From: Capnocytophaga cynodegmi DSM 19736
GTDB taxonomy: Bacteria > Bacteroidota > Bacteroidia > Flavobacteriales > Flavobacteriaceae
NCBI RefSeq assembly: GCF_000379185.1
Contig: NZ_KB900706.1
Coordinates: 30,203-94,202 of the forward strand
Length of the DNA: 64,000 nucleotides
Direction of reading: 5' to 3'
Numbering within the stretch: position 1 is the first letter of the stretch; each line of letters begins with the position of its first letter. Both the position numbers and the translations under genes were made by a program. Shown here in pieces: positions 51,464-58,965 of the stretch. The notes beneath the pieces were generated by a model. That model ran no database searches, was not told the DNA's origin, and saw nothing but the letters and a program-made list of their open reading frames with translations.

Positions 51464-52216
51464 TTACCATTTTTTCCACCAAAGGAATTTTCTTTGAGGT
51501 TGTATTCCCATTTTTTTTAACTGCTCACGGAATTCCGGTTTTTTCTTGCCTAATTTGTATAATAATTCATTGTCTGTTTGATGATTATAGAAAGCAAATG
51601 CTTCCAAAATTTGACGAATATGCCAATAATCTTCTGAAAATAGAAATTCCGTGAGTTTGTTAATTCTGTTAGGGGGAGCAATGGTAATTAGCGTTTCTAC
51701 AAAAAGATATCTGTCGTGTTTGTTTTCAGTGCGATGTATTTTTTGTAATACTTCATCAAATATTTTATTATCAGTGGCGAGTTCTAACTCGGTTCGATGT
51801 TTGTTCAGAAAATCAGGCGATTGAACACCAAAGGCAGAAACATCGGTAATTTCTTCAGATTTTACCTTTTCATAAAAGGCTTTAAGTGTGCGAAAAACTG
51901 GTTTTACTGAGAAATCTTCTGAAATGAAGAAAATCCAACCTCGCATTGCTCCTTTTGTCATAATTCCTGCATAATTGCTGTCTTCATCTGCTGAAAATAA
52001 CAAAATATCATCATAAAACGACAGATTTTCATATTCTTCTTTCAAAAATTGTATGTATTCCTCGTTAATTTCAACTTCTTCAGTGTCAAAAAGATGTACA
52101 TTTCTGTCAAATTTTGTGTAATTGGCATACCAATCATTGATAATATCGATTTCTTCTTGTAAAAGCCCTGCTGGATTGAGGTTTAAATCGCTAAAATAAT
52201 CTTTGTTAGAAGTCAT
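51464..52216 (-). CDS. SUKH-like N-terminal domain with HEAT-like end
   Basis: 250 residues. The first about 110 residues are alpha/beta: YIQFLKEEYENLSFYDDILL, SADEDSNYAGIMTKGAMRGW, FFISEDFSVKPVFRTLKAFY, a SUKH-like order. The second half is helical with HEAT-like repeats (IFDEVLQKIHRTENKHDRYL, VETLITIAPPNRINKLTEFL) and a basic Trp-rich end. Role inferred from fold. Confidence 0.7.
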   Translation of the reverse strand: MTSNKDYFSDLNLNPAGLLQEEIDIINDWYANYTKFDRNVHLFDTEEVEINEEYIQFLKEEYENLSFYDDILLFSADEDSNYAGIMTKGAMRGWIFFISEDFSVKPVFRTLKAFYEKVKSEEITDVSAFGVQSPDFLNKHRTELELATDNKIFDEVLQKIHRTENKHDRYLFVETLITIAPPNRINKLTEFLFSEDYWHIRQILEAFAFYNHQTDNELLYKLGKKKPEFREQLKKMGIQPQRKFLWWKKW

Positions 52217-52233
52217 TTTTAGTTGTTTTTGGG

Positions 52234-52566
52234 TTAATTTTCATCTTTCCAAACATCTTCATACCCTTCATTGTCAATGATAAAACGAAATCCCTGCTCT
52301 AATCCCAGATAAGGCAATACTTCAGGTAAAATTTCAATTAGATGATACCAATGTATCGGTTTGTAGAAATCATTTGCGTCAGAATATTCTCCGCAATAGA
52401 TAAACCACGAAACTTTTTCGTCTTTCTCCAGTACAATTCGTTGCCCAACAATAGGCATTTGCCCCAGTGTGTCCAGAGCTATCGCCACCATTTCATTGGG
52501 TTTTAGTTGCTCGAACTCAGATTGATATTTTGCACAGATTTTTAGTTGGGATTCCTTTATGTTCAT
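52234..52566 (-). CDS. small conserved protein, Imm33-like pattern
   Basis: 110 residues: EMVAIALDTLGQMPIVGQRI, VSWFIYCGEYSDANDFYKPI (about 52-71), then IEILPEVLPYLGLEQGFRFI and EGYEDVWKDEN at the end. The F(Y/F)KP(I/L)H...LPY.....G.R(F/L)...YEDVW pattern is highly conserved in a widespread family of small proteins I associate with Imm33-like immunity; the family name is not certain. Confidence 0.74.
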   Translation of the reverse strand: MNIKESQLKICAKYQSEFEQLKPNEMVAIALDTLGQMPIVGQRIVLEKDEKVSWFIYCGEYSDANDFYKPIHWYHLIEILPEVLPYLGLEQGFRFIIDNEGYEDVWKDEN

Positions 52567-52715
52567 AATTTTATTTTTCTAATTCTTATATTTTAAAGCA
52601 ATGAATCTTAGCTTTTTACTGATTTTTTTTTACAGTTTTGGTATTCTTTGTTTGAAGTTTTATCTATTCATCCTGATTTTTCAGATTTTTAGCGATAAAA
52701 AAATGTGTGTTTTTA

Positions 52716-53249
52716 TCAACTTTTGATTTTTCCCATTTTATCTCCTATAAATTGCCTCCACTCAGGTTTTAGCTTTGGGCTGATATGTTCAGTTAGTTTT
52801 AATAATTTATTTTTATATTGAGAACCAGAGAGTTTGTATACTGCCCACAGCAATTTTTTATGAAATGAATAATGATTGTTGTATTGCATATACTTCAGTT
52901 TCATTTGAAAAGCCTTGAGCAAATATGCAACGGATTCTTTATTTCTGGCTTCTTCTAAAACAGAAATAATATCTTCGTGGCGTTCGTGCCAATCTTCAAG
53001 TAATAAACTTTGACACAATCCTACAACTTCTTTATTGCGAATATTAAATATAAAAACGACCAATAAAGCACCTTCCAAAGTTTCATTATTTCTGTTTGTT
53101 GCACAATCCTTCAGAAACAAAGTAGAAAGTGTTTCAACCGAAATGTTCTCTTTTTCAGTATATTGTGTGATGTAATATTTTAGGTCGTATTCAGAGAGTT
53201 TTTCCTCATAAAAAGAGTCAATATACTTATTTATTTCTGTAAAATCCAT
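52716..53249 (-). CDS. HEAT-like helical immunity-array protein
   Basis: 177 residues from the ATG at 53249 (MDFTEINKYIDSFYEEKLSE); an ATG at 53267 overlaps the upstream gene by 14 bp and would add six residues. Helical with HEAT-type spacing (EGALLVVFIFNIRNKEVVGL, ISVLEEARNKESVAYLLKAF). Ends in a Lys-rich tail. Followed by a 150-bp gap with nothing recognisable. Confidence 0.7.
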   Translation of the reverse strand: MDFTEINKYIDSFYEEKLSEYDLKYYITQYTEKENISVETLSTLFLKDCATNRNNETLEGALLVVFIFNIRNKEVVGLCQSLLLEDWHERHEDIISVLEEARNKESVAYLLKAFQMKLKYMQYNNHYSFHKKLLWAVYKLSGSQYKNKLLKLTEHISPKLKPEWRQFIGDKMGKIKS

Positions 53250-53253
53250 TAGT

Positions 53254-53949
53254 TTATTCTTTGACATTGAGTTTTATTCCGTGAGCTACTGCAAATTTTA
53301 AGATGTCTTCTCCAACAAAACTGCTATAAGTAAAATTAAATTGATTGACGGTTTGTAATTTTTCATACGATTTAATAAACTTTCCTTTGTAACTGCATTT
53401 TTCTACAAAATTGTTTAGAAAAATCTCAGCTTTTTCTTTTCCGCTGTGCCAAAACACAAAATAGAAAGGCAAAAGTTCATCGTGTTTAACATTTTTATTG
53501 AAAATTGCTCCATTTTCTAACAAGAAATCCACCGCCTTGTCTTTATTTTCAAAAAGTTCAAAGATAGGTAAGGCATATTCTTTTAAATACTTTACAATTT
53601 CATCGATAGTTGGTTGAAAACTAAGTCCTGCCAAGTTCCATTCGTGCCAATATTGGCGTGGCGTGAGGTAGCCGAGTTGTTTTGTAAAGATTAACTCCCA
53701 CATTTCTTGCCCGTTACTTTGTGTGTTGAGCCATTTTTCCATTTTTTTGGAAGAAATGTTAATGTGTGGAAGTATGGCAACGCTGCCGCTGTAGTTTCGC
53801 ATACTGGTCTGAAAATAAATTTCAAATTCGATACTTTTATCTTGACTTACTTTCTTTAGTTTTCTGCCTTTTTGTATGGATTTAAAGTCAGGAAAATGCT
53901 GAGCGATTTCTCCGCAACCTTTTTCAAATATTTCTTTTGGACTTGTCAT
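53254..53949 (-). CDS. DUF4304-like immunity-array protein
   Basis: 231 residues: SPKEIFEKGCGEIAQHFPDF, IQKGRKLKKVSQDKSIEFEI, YFQTSMRNYSGSVAILPHIN (50-69) and the SS.K...W segment fit a DUF4304-like plan seen in Bacteroidetes immunity loci. The C-terminal half is helical and ends VGEDILKFAVAHGI. Family by pattern only. Confidence 0.72.
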   Translation of the reverse strand: MTSPKEIFEKGCGEIAQHFPDFKSIQKGRKLKKVSQDKSIEFEIYFQTSMRNYSGSVAILPHINISSKKMEKWLNTQSNGQEMWELIFTKQLGYLTPRQYWHEWNLAGLSFQPTIDEIVKYLKEYALPIFELFENKDKAVDFLLENGAIFNKNVKHDELLPFYFVFWHSGKEKAEIFLNNFVEKCSYKGKFIKSYEKLQTVNQFNFTYSSFVGEDILKFAVAHGIKLNVKE

Positions 53950-53964
53950 AGTAACTATATTTTC

Positions 53965-54810
53965 TTATTGATTATCAAAAGCTAAATGTAATAATGCTTT
54001 TTGTAATTGTATCAAGTTTTCCAAGTTTTGACTTCTTACTGAAAAGAGAGAACTTTCACAATCAAAAAATAATGTTTTAAGTAAAGGTTTGTTGGTTTCT
54101 TTTAAGTACTTTTTAAGTCGTTTTTCGATGTCGTATGCGTTGATTTCAGTATCTTCAGAATGTTGTTTTTCAGTCAAAAAGAGGTCAAAGTCATCTAACA
54201 AAAGAGTATATTCATTATCCGATGAAGCAAAGATGTGAGGGCGAAAACTCCGTGTACTTTTTCTTGAAATCGTTGGTTCTTCTGGTTTTTGTTCGTTTTC
54301 TTCTAATTTTTGTAAACATTCGAGCAAATAATTTTGTAAAGCACCTCCTAATTTGCTGTATTTCAGTTCAGCTAAAGCGATGTATTTGTTCTTCAGTATT
54401 TGATTTTCTACTTTTATGATTATTTCGCGTTTTTGAGCGTCATTTTTCCATATAAAATCAGGAATATCGTTGCTGTTTTCGATAATTTTATCCAAATCAC
54501 TTGTTAGGTTTCGCAAAAAATCATCTCGTAATGCTTTAGGAATCTTGCGTTTATTGCGTTCACAATAATCAAGCAGAATTATTTTCCATTGCTGAGCTTC
54601 TTCGGTCATTATGGGATTATCCCCTCCATCAAAATGTTCTGACAAAAGGCTCAATGCTTTGATATTTCCAAAAATACCTGTACGAATTTTGTCTAAAGTT
54701 TTATAATGTTCAATATCTTCACGAATGTTTTTAACATTATAATTGGCGGCATCAAAAAAAGCTAATGAAGCAAAATCATTTCGTTGTAGGTCGCTATTTG
54801 TTATTTTCAT
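53965..54810 (-). CDS. helical immunity-array protein
   Basis: 281 residues, almost all helical: RNDFASLAFFDAANYNVKNI, ALRDDFLRNLTSDLDKIIEN, KYIALAELKYSKLGGALQNY. A Ser/Arg-rich link (STRSFRPHIF) precedes a helical end with NAYDIEKRLKKYLKETNKPL. Family not recognised. Confidence 0.7.
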   Translation of the reverse strand: MKITNSDLQRNDFASLAFFDAANYNVKNIREDIEHYKTLDKIRTGIFGNIKALSLLSEHFDGGDNPIMTEEAQQWKIILLDYCERNKRKIPKALRDDFLRNLTSDLDKIIENSNDIPDFIWKNDAQKREIIIKVENQILKNKYIALAELKYSKLGGALQNYLLECLQKLEENEQKPEEPTISRKSTRSFRPHIFASSDNEYTLLLDDFDLFLTEKQHSEDTEINAYDIEKRLKKYLKETNKPLLKTLFFDCESSLFSVRSQNLENLIQLQKALLHLAFDNQ

Positions 54811-54826
54811 AGTTGTATTTTGTTAC

Positions 54827-55480
54827 TTAATTGTATTTAGCGAATCGTTTTTCTTTCAGCGTTTCCAATTGTTGCAAGATGATTTCTTCCACGTGATTCT
54901 GTAACGCTTCCCGATTTTCAAAATTGGGAGTTTCCAACCATTGTGGAAATTGTAAAGTTTTGAAATCAACAAACTCGCTGATAAGTTTCACTTGGCTTCC
55001 TTCTTTCAAAAGTCCTAAACGCATTGCATATTCATAGCTTAAATCCTCTTCTTCAAGAGCTTTCGCTATTTCTGTTTTGTAATCATTGATTTTGTTCAGT
55101 GATAAAATCCGATGAAAATAATAATCCAAACTTTCTTGTGCCTTTTTGGTACTTTGGTATTGGGTAACACTTTTGTAATGCTCAAAAATGGCTTTCCGTT
55201 GGTTCGCAGTGATGTTTGGAACAGCAACAATGATGGCTAAATAGGATTCCACATCGCCCCAAATAAGGAAATCTTCTTCAAAAGGTACGCTCAAAACTTC
55301 GGGAAGTAAAGCCAAAAGCGGTTCATATTTTTCACAAATAAAGAGACTGTTCATCAAATCAGATAAAGTTTCACGATTTGCTGAATTTTTAATGGAGAAT
55401 TTCTTTTTCAGTTTATCTAAATTCTTTTGCTGTTTTTTTGTGATGCAGAATGCCTCTATTTTTTCAAAAGGAATATTCAT
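54827..55480 (-). CDS. helical immunity-array protein, relative of 38682-39257
   Basis: 217 residues. Shares with the 38682-39257 protein a helical plan with VPFEEDFLIWGDVESYLAII, VAVPNITANQRKAIFEHYKS and a YYFHRILSLNKIN segment. Starts MNIPFEKIEAFCITKKQQKN. Possibly DUF6707-like (from memory). Follows the TPR-SUKH-Sufu gene. Confidence 0.72.
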   Translation of the reverse strand: MNIPFEKIEAFCITKKQQKNLDKLKKKFSIKNSANRETLSDLMNSLFICEKYEPLLALLPEVLSVPFEEDFLIWGDVESYLAIIVAVPNITANQRKAIFEHYKSVTQYQSTKKAQESLDYYFHRILSLNKINDYKTEIAKALEEEDLSYEYAMRLGLLKEGSQVKLISEFVDFKTLQFPQWLETPNFENREALQNHVEEIILQQLETLKEKRFAKYN

Positions 55481-55546
55481 AATTTATTAGAATTTTGTGA
55501 GAAGAAATGCCAATCCCTCAAAAGGTGGGATTGGCAAGAGAAGTGA

Positions 55547-57688
55547 TTAACTTCCTAAATTCAAGTAAATTACAGGCGTTCCGTCTTCTTGGTAGGATTC
55601 CAAATCGAAACCTTCAAAGAAAATATGGTCGCCTAAATCTTTGTTAGATAACGTATTGTGAATATGACGAAGTAAGTTTAAAGCTCCGTAATAGTTGCGG
55701 TCTTCACTTTCAAGTTCTGCTAATATACGAGCGTAGTACATTCCGTCTTCGTCTGGGTCGTCAAAAGTTTCAGGATTAAGCAAACGCTCATTTTCCAAAA
55801 TATCTTTCTCACTTTTGATGTAAGCCTCATACATCATCATCACTTTGGAACTGCTAAAAATGGTTGCAAAAGGAGTGAAGTCTTCCAAATCGTTTTCAAT
55901 ATCAGCATTGTAATCTCGTATGGCGTCCCAGAAATGCATCAGTGAACCGTAAAAACGATCGTTAAACGCCCACGCAATATTATCTAATAAATTAGGAGTT
56001 TCCATAGCCTCGTAATCTTCACAAACATTCACACGATTGATATCAACTACTGGCGGATACGGAATGTCAGCCTCTTCGAACTTGTCTAGCAAATTGTCTG
56101 CCGATTGGTCGAGTTTGAATTGCGTTTCTTCTGGATAAAGTGGCACTACATAGAAGAATCCAACTTCTTTTCCCGAAGGTAATTCCGCTACAGCCCATTG
56201 GCTTTGTTCGCCGTCTTCACTTTGTGCAACTGCCCCGATGAGCATCAAGCAATCGAAATTAGTGCCTTCCAAAGCATCATTGGTAGGTATGGTATGCCCG
56301 TATCCTAAATAAGTTTGATGTTGGATAGGTAAACGAGCTAAGTTTTTCAGCCAACGGATAGGCCAATAGTCTTTTTCTTCTTCACTTTGGATATTCCAAG
56401 TAGGGGGTAGGTTGATAACCAGTTCGGCAAATGGCGAGGCGTGATAATCCTCCGGAGTGTACATCTGAAAAGCTCCCATACCACCCGTTACCAGTGTGTG
56501 ATAATTACGTTCTGGTGTGGGTTTTATAAGATAAATATCGCAATGAATATCAGGAGATACAAGTTCGTGCAGAACCTCATCAAACTTCCCGAAGGTCGTT
56601 TCGATGTAACTTTCCAAAGCCGTGCGTTCTTCTTCAGTGTAATACGCTGCTTCTTGGTAATTTCCGTCTTCAGCAAACTCAAGCCAATTATTTTCGGCAT
56701 TGTACACCAATTGTTCTGATTGCAAATTGCGAATGATGTAACCTAACCAATCTTTGATGTCGTTGTAAAGATAACCTACTTCAAAACTATTGATGTCCTC
56801 GTTGAGCATCACACAGATAATTTGCCCATAAAATTCTTCCTGTTTGGGGTCTAAATCCATACAAATGAAGAATTGTTCTCCAGCCAAAATCGGAATCCAT
56901 TTTTCGTTGAAAAGTGTGTTTTGGACATCTTCTTCATTAAAGAAAATTTCTTCGGAAAGTCGGACATTTTTCCAATTCTCACCATAATGTTGCTTTACAA
57001 AATTTAGCCATCTTCCTTGAATCTCAGTTACTTCACTTAGTGAAACAAAATGCTGATTGCCTGTTGCGAAAAACGGAACAATTTGTTTTTGACCATTGAA
57101 AGTGCGATAAAGCTCTTTGTAAGCTTCAGGAAGTTTTGCACCAATTTGGTTTTCAAAACTTTCCAACTCGGCATCAGAGGCTCCTGAGGCGATGAGTGTA
57201 CGCAAATTGGGAGCTTTTTTCTCTAAAAAGTGTAAAAATCGTTCTAACGGATATTGCACTCCTTCTCTTCCGCCATTGTAAACCTCTACAGGCGAAACTC
57301 CTTTTTCTTGAGCATATTCAATACAAGCCAAGTACGTATCTACATCATTACCAGAACCTTGTAATTCTCGTTCTCTGAGGAAGTGTTTTTTTGCTAATTC
57401 ACTGTTATTGAGGTAGAAGTAGGAATACCCGATGCGATAATTCCACGAAGCTGTTTCGCCAAGTTCTTCTTCCAGATATTTGAAAACTTCGATTGCTTTT
57501 TGCAGATATTTTTCGTTTCCGGCTGTTTGGTCGAGCCAGTAAAAGTTGTTATAAGCCCTTCCGAGTTCGCTCAGAACGGCAGTAGAACGCTCTTCCACAG
57601 GCAGATTTTCTATAAAGTCGATAATAGCTTGGATGTTATCATTTTCATCCCAAGCATCAATTTTTTTTAGGATTTGTTTTTCTGTCAT
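55547..57688 (-). CDS. TPR-SUKH-Sufu multidomain protein
   Basis: 713 residues, the largest protein of the block. Residues 1-115 are TPR-like helices (LSELGRAYNNFYWLDQTAGN, IGYSYFYLNNSELAKKHFLR). Residues about 160-330 form a SUKH domain (SDAELESFENQIGAKLPEAY, WIPILAGEQFFICMDLDPKQ). Residues about 355-530 match the suppressor-of-fused (Sufu) domain: DIHCDIYLIKPTPERNYHTL, VTGGMGAFQM, AELVINLPPTWNI and WPIRWLKNLARLPIQHQTYL. A helical tail follows. Sufu domains occur as immunity proteins. Second gene of unit F, right behind the SPFH gene. Confidence 0.85.
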   Translation of the reverse strand: MTEKQILKKIDAWDENDNIQAIIDFIENLPVEERSTAVLSELGRAYNNFYWLDQTAGNEKYLQKAIEVFKYLEEELGETASWNYRIGYSYFYLNNSELAKKHFLRERELQGSGNDVDTYLACIEYAQEKGVSPVEVYNGGREGVQYPLERFLHFLEKKAPNLRTLIASGASDAELESFENQIGAKLPEAYKELYRTFNGQKQIVPFFATGNQHFVSLSEVTEIQGRWLNFVKQHYGENWKNVRLSEEIFFNEEDVQNTLFNEKWIPILAGEQFFICMDLDPKQEEFYGQIICVMLNEDINSFEVGYLYNDIKDWLGYIIRNLQSEQLVYNAENNWLEFAEDGNYQEAAYYTEEERTALESYIETTFGKFDEVLHELVSPDIHCDIYLIKPTPERNYHTLVTGGMGAFQMYTPEDYHASPFAELVINLPPTWNIQSEEEKDYWPIRWLKNLARLPIQHQTYLGYGHTIPTNDALEGTNFDCLMLIGAVAQSEDGEQSQWAVAELPSGKEVGFFYVVPLYPEETQFKLDQSADNLLDKFEEADIPYPPVVDINRVNVCEDYEAMETPNLLDNIAWAFNDRFYGSLMHFWDAIRDYNADIENDLEDFTPFATIFSSSKVMMMYEAYIKSEKDILENERLLNPETFDDPDEDGMYYARILAELESEDRNYYGALNLLRHIHNTLSNKDLGDHIFFEGFDLESYQEDGTPVIYLNLGS

Positions 57689-57726
57689 AATTTTAAATTG
57701 ATTAAAACTTTGTTGTAATTCTATCT

Positions 57727-58695
57727 TTAAAAATTGGCTAAAATTTCAGCCTTTTTTGTCTTGTATTCTTCTTCATTGATAAGTCCGTTTTCAAAAAGTG
57801 TTTTGAGTTTTTGAAGTTTTATTGTTGGGTCATCAATAGCAGTTGGTTGATTTTGTTGCATTTGTTGCTGCATCGTTCCCATCATCATTCCCATTGCTAC
57901 GCCTTCCTTCACGCTTGAATTAAGGTTGCTACGGTCGTTACCAATGGCATTGGCAGTATTAAATTGCTGAAAACGATTCATATCACCAATGATATTCATA
58001 CTTGTAGCTTTGTCGTAGAATTCTGTAACCTCTTGCGGAAGCGTTACTGAACTTATTGTAAATTGTGTTACCTCAATTCCAAAATCCGAGAAATAAGGTT
58101 CAATCATCGGACGAATTTTATTGCTCAGTTCAGTCATATTTCCTGCAACATCTATAACTGAAAGATTGGCATTAGAAAGGGCTTCTCCAAACTTTGGAGC
58201 GATAAAATCACGAAGTTGTGTTTCCAATTCAAAGATAGTTAATGTGGGATACGTACCTGCATACTCCTTAAAGAACTTGGAAATGTCAGTTATTTTTACA
58301 TTGTAGGAGCCAAAGGCACGTACTCGTACTTGTCCGAATTGAGGGTCACGCATTAGCACGGGAGCAGGTGTTCCCCATTTGAGATTTGCGAATTGTTTGG
58401 TTGAAAAATAATATACGTCAGCTTTGAAAGGGCTTTCAAAACCATATTTCCAACCTCTGAGTTTAGAAAGAATTGGTATATTTTGAGTAGAAAGTGAATG
58501 TGTACCAGCACTGAAAATATCAGCAATGGAGCCTTCATTCAGAAAAAGAACAGATTGACTTTCGCGTACAATAAGTTTTGCTCCATTTTTAATTTCTTTA
58601 TCTTGATCGGGTACTTTCCACATTAGCAGGTTAGGAGTGTGTTCTACCCATTCGATGATTTCTAAATACGGCAGTTTTGAATCTGGATTTGACAT
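57727..58695 (-). CDS. SPFH domain protein with C-terminal SHOCT motif (YdjI-like)
   Basis: 322 residues from the ATG at 58695 (MSNPDSKLPYLEIIEWVEHT); an upstream start at 58725 would lie inside the -7 box. SPFH (stomatin/prohibitin/flotillin) domain from about 8 to 210, with WKVPDQDKEIKNGAKLIVRE, YFSTKQFANLKWGTPAPVLM and ITQFTISSVTLPQEV-type end. After a Gln/Met-rich linker (MMMGTMQQQMQQNQP) a SHOCT motif KLKTLFENGLINEEEYKTKK closes the protein. No membrane segment. The YdjI-type family is linked to envelope stress. Head gene of the longest unit (to 34.1 kb). Confidence 0.88.
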   Translation of the reverse strand: MSNPDSKLPYLEIIEWVEHTPNLLMWKVPDQDKEIKNGAKLIVRESQSVLFLNEGSIADIFSAGTHSLSTQNIPILSKLRGWKYGFESPFKADVYYFSTKQFANLKWGTPAPVLMRDPQFGQVRVRAFGSYNVKITDISKFFKEYAGTYPTLTIFELETQLRDFIAPKFGEALSNANLSVIDVAGNMTELSNKIRPMIEPYFSDFGIEVTQFTISSVTLPQEVTEFYDKATSMNIIGDMNRFQQFNTANAIGNDRSNLNSSVKEGVAMGMMMGTMQQQMQQNQPTAIDDPTIKLQKLKTLFENGLINEEEYKTKKAEILANF

Positions 58696-58722
58696 AATGA
58701 AATAATTTACTAATTCATATGG

Positions 58723-58782
58723 CAAAGATAGTTAGATGCTCAAACTATATCAAAGAAAAAGGCGTCTACAAACTGTCTACAA
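58723..58782 (-). promoter_or_regulatory. regulon promoter F: TTGTAGAC direct repeat plus -7 box
   Basis: Plus-strand GTCTACAA at 58764 and 58775 are perfect and 11 bp apart. The -7 box TATCTTTG is at 58723-58730, 38 bp from the proximal TTTG. The ATG (58695) is 28 bp downstream. Confidence 0.82.
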
Positions 58783-58848
58783 GTGTTCTTTTATGCTCAT
58801 TTTTAGTGTTTTTTTGAGTTTTGATGTAAGAATGTTTTTCAAAAAATG

Positions 58849-58856
58849 TATATTTG
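58849..58856 (+). promoter_or_regulatory. plus-strand -7 box TATATTTG of a short transcription unit
   Basis: TATATTTG fits TAnnTTTG on the plus strand. A start near 58863 would give a transcript of about 100 nt that ends at the hairpin 58922-58960 with its T-run. No -33 box is obvious. Confidence 0.45.
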
Positions 58857-58862
58857 TAAATC

Positions 58863-58964
58863 AATTAAATAACATAAATTAGCAGCTTAAATTAATTAAA
58901 GAAAAATGAACTTTGGTTTTAAAAGAGATTATCTGATATGATGTTTAAGATAATCTCTTTTTTT
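58863..58964 (+). ncRNA. candidate small RNA or leader-peptide transcript
   Basis: Plus-strand segment between a TATATTTG -7 box and a strong hairpin with a T-run. It contains an 11-codon ORF (MNFGFKRDYLI, from 58907) but no other gene and runs opposite to the regulator gene that ends at 58966. Could be a small RNA or a leader-type peptide; without expression data it is only a candidate. Confidence 0.4.
58922..58960. terminator. terminator hairpin, plus-strand T-run
   Basis: AAAGAGATTATCT (58922-58934) pairs perfectly with AGATAATCTCTTT (58948-58960). On the plus strand it is followed by TTTT and more T, ending at TTTGTTATG. On the minus strand it lies 6 bp after the stop codon of the regulator gene, so it can serve both directions. 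Confidence 0.75.
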
Positions 58965-58965
58965 G

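Noticed and set aside
4190..58695. Polymorphic toxin or T6SS genes within the block
   Set aside because: No long Rhs/YD repeat protein, VgrG, Hcp, PAAR or WXG-type gene was seen on either strand; the YD-like strands at 2833 and 25493 are in short proteins without toxin ends.
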